DNA of 64,000 nt from Istiophorus platypterus (taxonomy: Eukaryota; Chordata; Actinopteri; Istiophoriformes; Istiophoridae), in contig CM029115.1 of the NCBI GenBank assembly GCA_016859345.1, positions 12,791,001 to 12,855,000 on the forward strand, given 5' to 3'. Positions 59,601 to 64,000 of this stretch are shown piece after piece (position 1 is the stretch's first letter; every line of letters starts with the position of its first letter). A model generated the notes under the pieces. That model did not search any database. It saw nothing but the letters and a program-made list of their open reading frames with translations, and was not told the origin of the DNA. The position numbers were made by a program, and so were the translations under genes.

Positions 59601-60262
59601 GCTTTAACTGCCCCAGGGCAGGTGGCTGGATTGCACTACAGCCTGCATAGTCGGCAGCCAACACACCCAAAACTCTGTTCATGCCCTGGACAAGTATTTC
59701 ACAAAAACATGCTGTTGAATAAAACATAGGTAAGCTATTAGCTCCAGTCAGTAGTCACCATGAACCAAACCATCACCTAAAGCTAACAAACCACAGCACA
59801 AGTCAGCAAAATCCTTGATAGACCTTATTCATGTAGCCAATACATGACATTAGGAATTTAAAGGAGAGCCATTGCCATTCAAAAATAACGAATTCTACAA
59901 ATAAGAAGCTATGAAATTGAAACTCACTACATCCCTCATTAGATCTATTCTTATTATTGTAGCCTACTTTAAGTTAATAATGCCAGTTTCTCTTCTCTTT
60001 TACATGAGGCACACGGGAAACAATCCCAACTTTTAACAAATGATACACACATTTGTGGATAAATCTCCCTGTATCCAAGACTTGATGCTAGTTGGAGATA
60101 TCTTTGAAAAGATGAAAGTAACAATCCACTCATAATCCTAAATACAGCTGATTTCAGACGGCTTGAACATAAAATAATGGATTTTTTTTATATTTTATTA
60201 TTTTGTAACTCGGAGGTGTTACACAGTCAGCACGTTTTCAGGGGGAAAAACTAATCACTTAC

Positions 60263-60760
60263 CGTCATTTATGGCGAGAAGAGTGGGCTGAGCTGATAGT
60301 TACCCATTGCACCAGACTCCGCTTTATGGAAGAAGAAAAAACATCTCGTGGCCCTTTTACCGTAGAATAGGATCACATGTAGAGCTAATTGCCAGAGCAC
60401 GACAATGCTTTTTTCGATGCAGTCCTCTCGCTGCAGCACTTGAGGGAAGGAGAGAGGGAAGAGGGGAGAGAGAGAGAGAGAGAGAGAGATGGTGGTAGGA
60501 GGGAGAAAGGGAGAGAGGGAGGGAGAAAGGGAGAGAGGGAGGAAGGGAGGGGGCGGGGGGGCAGTGTAATCAATAATTGTATTTCATTGAGTGATGCGGG
60601 TAATTCCGTCTGATGGAACAATCTAGTTAGGAGACTGAGTGACGTTAAACACTGCAAGGCATGAATGCTAAGCGGACGGGAAAGGTCTCGTTTACGCAGG
60701 CTACGGTCGCAGAGTCCGTACTTTCGTCCGTTCACTTTGGTGCAGACCACTGTTTAGTAT
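60263..60760 (-). other. sv2c: Candidate non-coding first exon of sv2c
   Basis: The minus strand has an excellent donor, GACG|GTAAGTGA, with its boundary at 60263. It lies 5.6 kb upstream of the coding start and beside a CpG-rich segment. The 5' limit is unknown. SV2 genes normally have an untranslated first exon, so this is a reasoned guess and not proven. Confidence 0.4.
60445..60562. repeat. (GA)n polypurine tract
   Basis: 118 bp almost free of pyrimidines on the plus strand, with a tandem GGGAGAAAGGGAGAGAGGGA unit. On the sv2c strand it is a polypyrimidine tract within the candidate first exon or promoter. Confidence 0.9.
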
Positions 60761-60969
60761 GAATGTGAACAATGACTGTCTTCAGTCAAGGGGAATAGTT
60801 TAACCACGGTAAATAGATCTGGGCTTATGCAAGAGAGGAAAAACTCGGGCAAAAAAAAAACAACGATGCTTAATCGATAAGTTTTGGACTTTTTGTGCGT
60901 TTTGCAAGGTTGGTCCTAGATCTAAAATCCTGCGAGCGGCGGTGACTAGTCTTTTTTTTTTTTTTTTTT

Positions 60970-61260
60970 TTTGCAATTAAGTGCGTTCAATCCCGAGTTT
61001 CCAACTTCTCTCAGAGAAGCAGAGCTGTCTGGGAGCTGGGCCCGTTATGAAGAGTCAACTCTGGAGCCGCGCCGTGCATCTCAACCACCGCCTCTGTCCG
61101 CGGCGCTGACGGACGACCGAGCGCCTCCGCGGCGCCTCTGTGCGCCAGATGTGCGGCTGCCCACCGGGCTCGCGGACGATCGCGCCTCTGTCGTCGCGGA
61201 CTCGTCTGAGCAGCCGGGTGAACGTCGACATGGTTTTATGTGCGGAGTTCACGGTAACGA
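60970..61260 (-). promoter_or_regulatory. sv2c: CpG-rich segment, likely sv2c promoter region
   Basis: CpG and GC content is far above the flanking DNA (CCGCGGCGCTGACGGACGAC-type sequence at about 61.1 kb). It lies upstream of the candidate first exon on the minus strand. No TATA box was chosen. Confidence 0.5.
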
Positions 61261-63098
61261 GCCAAGAGATAGAAAAGGAGTTGGTGAAGACATGGATCGG
61301 TCGGGAATAAGACGTGACTCAGTAAACTGTGGTTGGGATTTTATAACATAAGGAGAAAGATGCAAAATGCAATTCCATTATAACAAAAAGCATAGCCCTA
61401 ATCATCTCAAGCACGATAAATCACAGTCCTTTTAAAGGAATTTCACCATGATGTTTGCTATAGGATGCAAGTTTTTTTCCAGGACTTCAAACATGACACA
61501 CTGCCAGAACCAATATAGGCCCAAATATACCCATAGCCAACATTTATAATCTAGTTTTCAATGGTATTATAAAAAAAATCAGAATGTTCTATCACTGCCT
61601 TCCAGGATTCCTCCACAACAGCTCTGTATTAACTGCTTCCATCTGACTTCACCTTATGTCCATTCATACATCAGTAGGAAAGAGAAAAGCCAAGTAAGAC
61701 ATCAAATTAAGATTATGGAACCCAAAATGAAAGCAGCAGCATATATATAAGTACTGCTCACCCTCCATGTCATTCACATCTGGTTACATGGTCTCCACTT
61801 TGGGCCCTAATGGCACCAAGAACACGAGGGTCAGGGTGTAAGTTATATATATACACACAATCAAAGTGGTTCCTGTTTGTGTCATACCTGTCAGATAAGG
61901 TGCTTTAGACAAACTGCCAGGATATGATGTGATGATGATTCCCTAGGGTGTCCACGGTATCTAAGCTATTTATAGTAGCATCCTTAACTTTCCTGTTCCC
62001 CTCAAACTGGATAAACCTTTTTTAACAATTTCAATTTTTACATTTTCAATGAATCTGAAGGACGGGTAAAGATCTCACTCTGTCCCCCTAACACTTGCTG
62101 GAATTTGCTGGTATGAAAGCTCTTCCTGCAAAATGTGAAATATTCAATGCTATTACACCATCGGTGGCAGTCATTCAGAATTCATAGAACAACATTTATA
62201 TCCAATTTTCTTATTTTACACAATAAAGCCAGTAGAAGTGCTGACATGGCTGCAGTCTTGGTAACAGATCATGTTTTTATTCATGGTATTATTTTCCCTT
62301 TAACTTCTAAAAGTTCATGTTCATGGTTCGGATATTATGTTTACTTTTTTTCTCATTTATATAATATTTTCTCTTCATTTTCACCCCACTAGTCTTAAAT
62401 TGACAACATAAAGTAGCTTGTGAACTAAGTAAAGCTCTTGTTTCTCAGATGCAATATAAGCACAATAAAAAACCCTCATTTCTCTCATGCCTGCAGATCA
62501 TGACCATGGAGGGAATAATACAATCGACGAACGAACACCACACAAAGATTATACAATCCTGTTACAATAATTGCATAACCGGGCTCTTTGAGATAAGTAA
62601 GCTCTTTAGATGAAGTGTGAGACAGTGACTGCCTGTGTGCCTGCTATGTCAGATCCTAACGCCTCTGAAACCCGTGAGTGGTTCTTAGAGAAAGGGAGGG
62701 AGGGGAAAATGGAGATGACAGAGTGATGCAAGCACAGGGACATTCAGCCATTCAGTATTCACATTACTGAAGCCTTGCAAACTATACCAGCACTACCAGT
62801 GAGTTTCAGTCCACTGCAGAAACATCTATGAGCAAGCTCTTTGATGTAATACACCCTGTCCATCTGATTCTCACTTTCAGAAAAATGAAATCTCAATTGC
62901 TCTATGTTTAAAAGCCTTACATGTAGGAAGTGCAGTTAATAGTGCAGCGTGGTTGTGCATTTGCATACTGAGTTGAAACACCAACACATTGCTCTTGCAC
63001 TGGTTGTGCATCATATTCACCACAAAGGAGAGTGAATAGGATTTTAAATGATGCATACAGTTTGCACACAGACACACAACATAAAAGCATGCAAGGGC

Positions 63099-63122
63099 AC
63101 ACACACACACACACACACACAC
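63099..63122. repeat. (CA)n microsatellite
   Basis: Pure CA run. Confidence 0.9.
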
Positions 63123-63329
63123 ATACAAACAAAAAAAGCATCTATCTTTTACCTCTGTATTTGATGATTCACAGAAGCAGTGACCGGAGGCTTGGGACAC
63201 TCTGCCTTTGAAAAAGAGTTGGGAGACAAACCCCCCTCAAGCCATAAGACTCAATTTACTTTTGCTGGAGAGCTGAGGAGCACTTAGCTTAATGTACGGG
63301 ACAGTAGAATGACCCTCAACCACACACAG

Positions 63330-63330
<1 letters not shown>

Positions 63331-63372
<42 letters not shown>
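63331..63372. repeat. (CA)21 microsatellite
   Basis: 42 bp pure CA array, likely polymorphic. Confidence 0.95.
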
Positions 63373-63376
<4 letters not shown>

Positions 63377-64000
63377 CCACTGTGAATGCCGACCAGTTCT
63401 CTCCCTCTTCTCTTGTGAGGCTTATCCTCTTCACATTGTCACATCAGCATGCACACAAGTAAGAAAGATGCTTATGAATTTCAGTGTCTTTTTATTACAG
63501 TGAAAATACAATACATTTTTCTATATTCTAGACTGTTCAGGTTGGATACTGACATGTATGAAGAATATCTAGGTAATTAAGTTCCATGCCATACTCAGTA
63601 AATGAAGCCTAATATTAGTTGTAGGTACCAGGATAAGAAAGTGATAGTGTTGGAATCCCATATAATCCTGCTCTCCGAGCAATTCAGTCCCTTAAATGCA
63701 TAGGTATCCCTCTCATCATCTTCATATGAATAATTATGTGTTGAAATATGTACAACATATGTACTATATATGGAAACGTGTCTACGTTGACACTGCATGT
63801 TCCTACAAACATATATAAAGAAAATTGTAGTACATTACAACAGCTTTATATTCCTGTTTTTCAAATCTGTCCTACTTCCCCGAGATCTAAAATGGTTGCT
63901 GTGCCAGCTTTCCTTAAGAAATTAATAGAGAGGTGGAAGTTGACTGGAAAAACTATCTGCTTCTTATCTTCATCCAGATTATAACAAACAGATGTGAACA

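Larger units (their letters stand above)
54690..60262. other. Probable sv2c 5' UTR intron
   Basis: 5.6 kb without coding signal. It holds CA/GT arrays at 55494-55516, 56029-56052 and 56592-56651, and a duplicated 22-mer around the second of these. Confidence 0.55.
61261..64000. other. Upstream flank of sv2c, no gene seen
   Basis: No coding exon recognised on either strand. It contains CA arrays at 63099-63122 and 63331-63372. Distal regulatory sequence is possible but cannot be shown from one sequence. Confidence 0.65.

Noticed and set aside
60971..61351. 126-codon plus-strand frame in the CpG-rich block
   Set aside because: GC-rich, stop-poor DNA beside a promoter. The Arg/Pro/Ala composition and lack of homology argue against a protein.
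1..64000. tRNA, rRNA, CRISPR array or viral integration
   Set aside because: No cloverleaf with A/B boxes, no rRNA motif, no regularly spaced repeats, and no viral gene were seen on either strand.

Overview
The window is vertebrate nuclear DNA, most likely from a teleost fish with a compact genome. It has multi-exon genes with GT-AG introns, CpG-rich promoters, many CA/GT microsatellites, and Tc1 and LINE debris of fish type. No bacterial, plasmid or phage feature is visible. Three genes are supported. They form a block known from human chromosome 5q13 (SV2C - IQGAP2, with F2RL2 nested inside IQGAP2).

Region 1-30,547 (minus strand) holds the first 30 coding exons of iqgap2, a Rac/Cdc42-binding actin scaffold. 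I joined them exon by exon. They give 3,825 nt, an open frame of exactly 1,275 codons, with a CH domain, six IQGAP repeat modules, a WW domain, four IQ motifs and most of the RasGAP-related domain. The C-terminal part lies beyond position 1. The start codon is in a 46-nt exon beside a CpG island at about 30.6-31.0 kb. Intron 15 (7,519-11,200) carries a two-exon gene on the opposite strand, f2rl2 (protease-activated receptor 3), with a recovered signal-peptide exon and a K38|T39 cleavage site. Intron 1 carries a dead Tc1 transposon that contains a 40-bp foldback, and a MITE-like inverted repeat. Intron 29 carries a LINE tail.

Region 31.0-34.96 kb lies between the two tandem genes and probably contains the sv2c 3' UTR. 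Region 34,959-54,648 (minus strand) holds all 12 coding exons of sv2c, a synaptic vesicle glycoprotein with a major-facilitator fold. They sum to 2,205 nt, or 734 residues plus stop. Its long introns hold a LINE tail, two copies of an unnamed dispersed repeat, and purine and pyrimidine tracts. A candidate non-coding first exon and CpG-rich promoter sit at about 60.26-61.3 kb. From 61.3 to 64.0 kb I see no gene.

The three genes do not form one pathway: iqgap2 organises cytoskeleton and junctions, f2rl2 senses thrombin-type proteases at the cell surface, and sv2c acts in synaptic vesicles. Their linkage is old synteny. I did not find a new biological system. The most interesting points are the protein changes in the PAR3 receptor, the exon-pair duplication pattern of the IQGAP repeats, and the foldback inside the Tc1 element.
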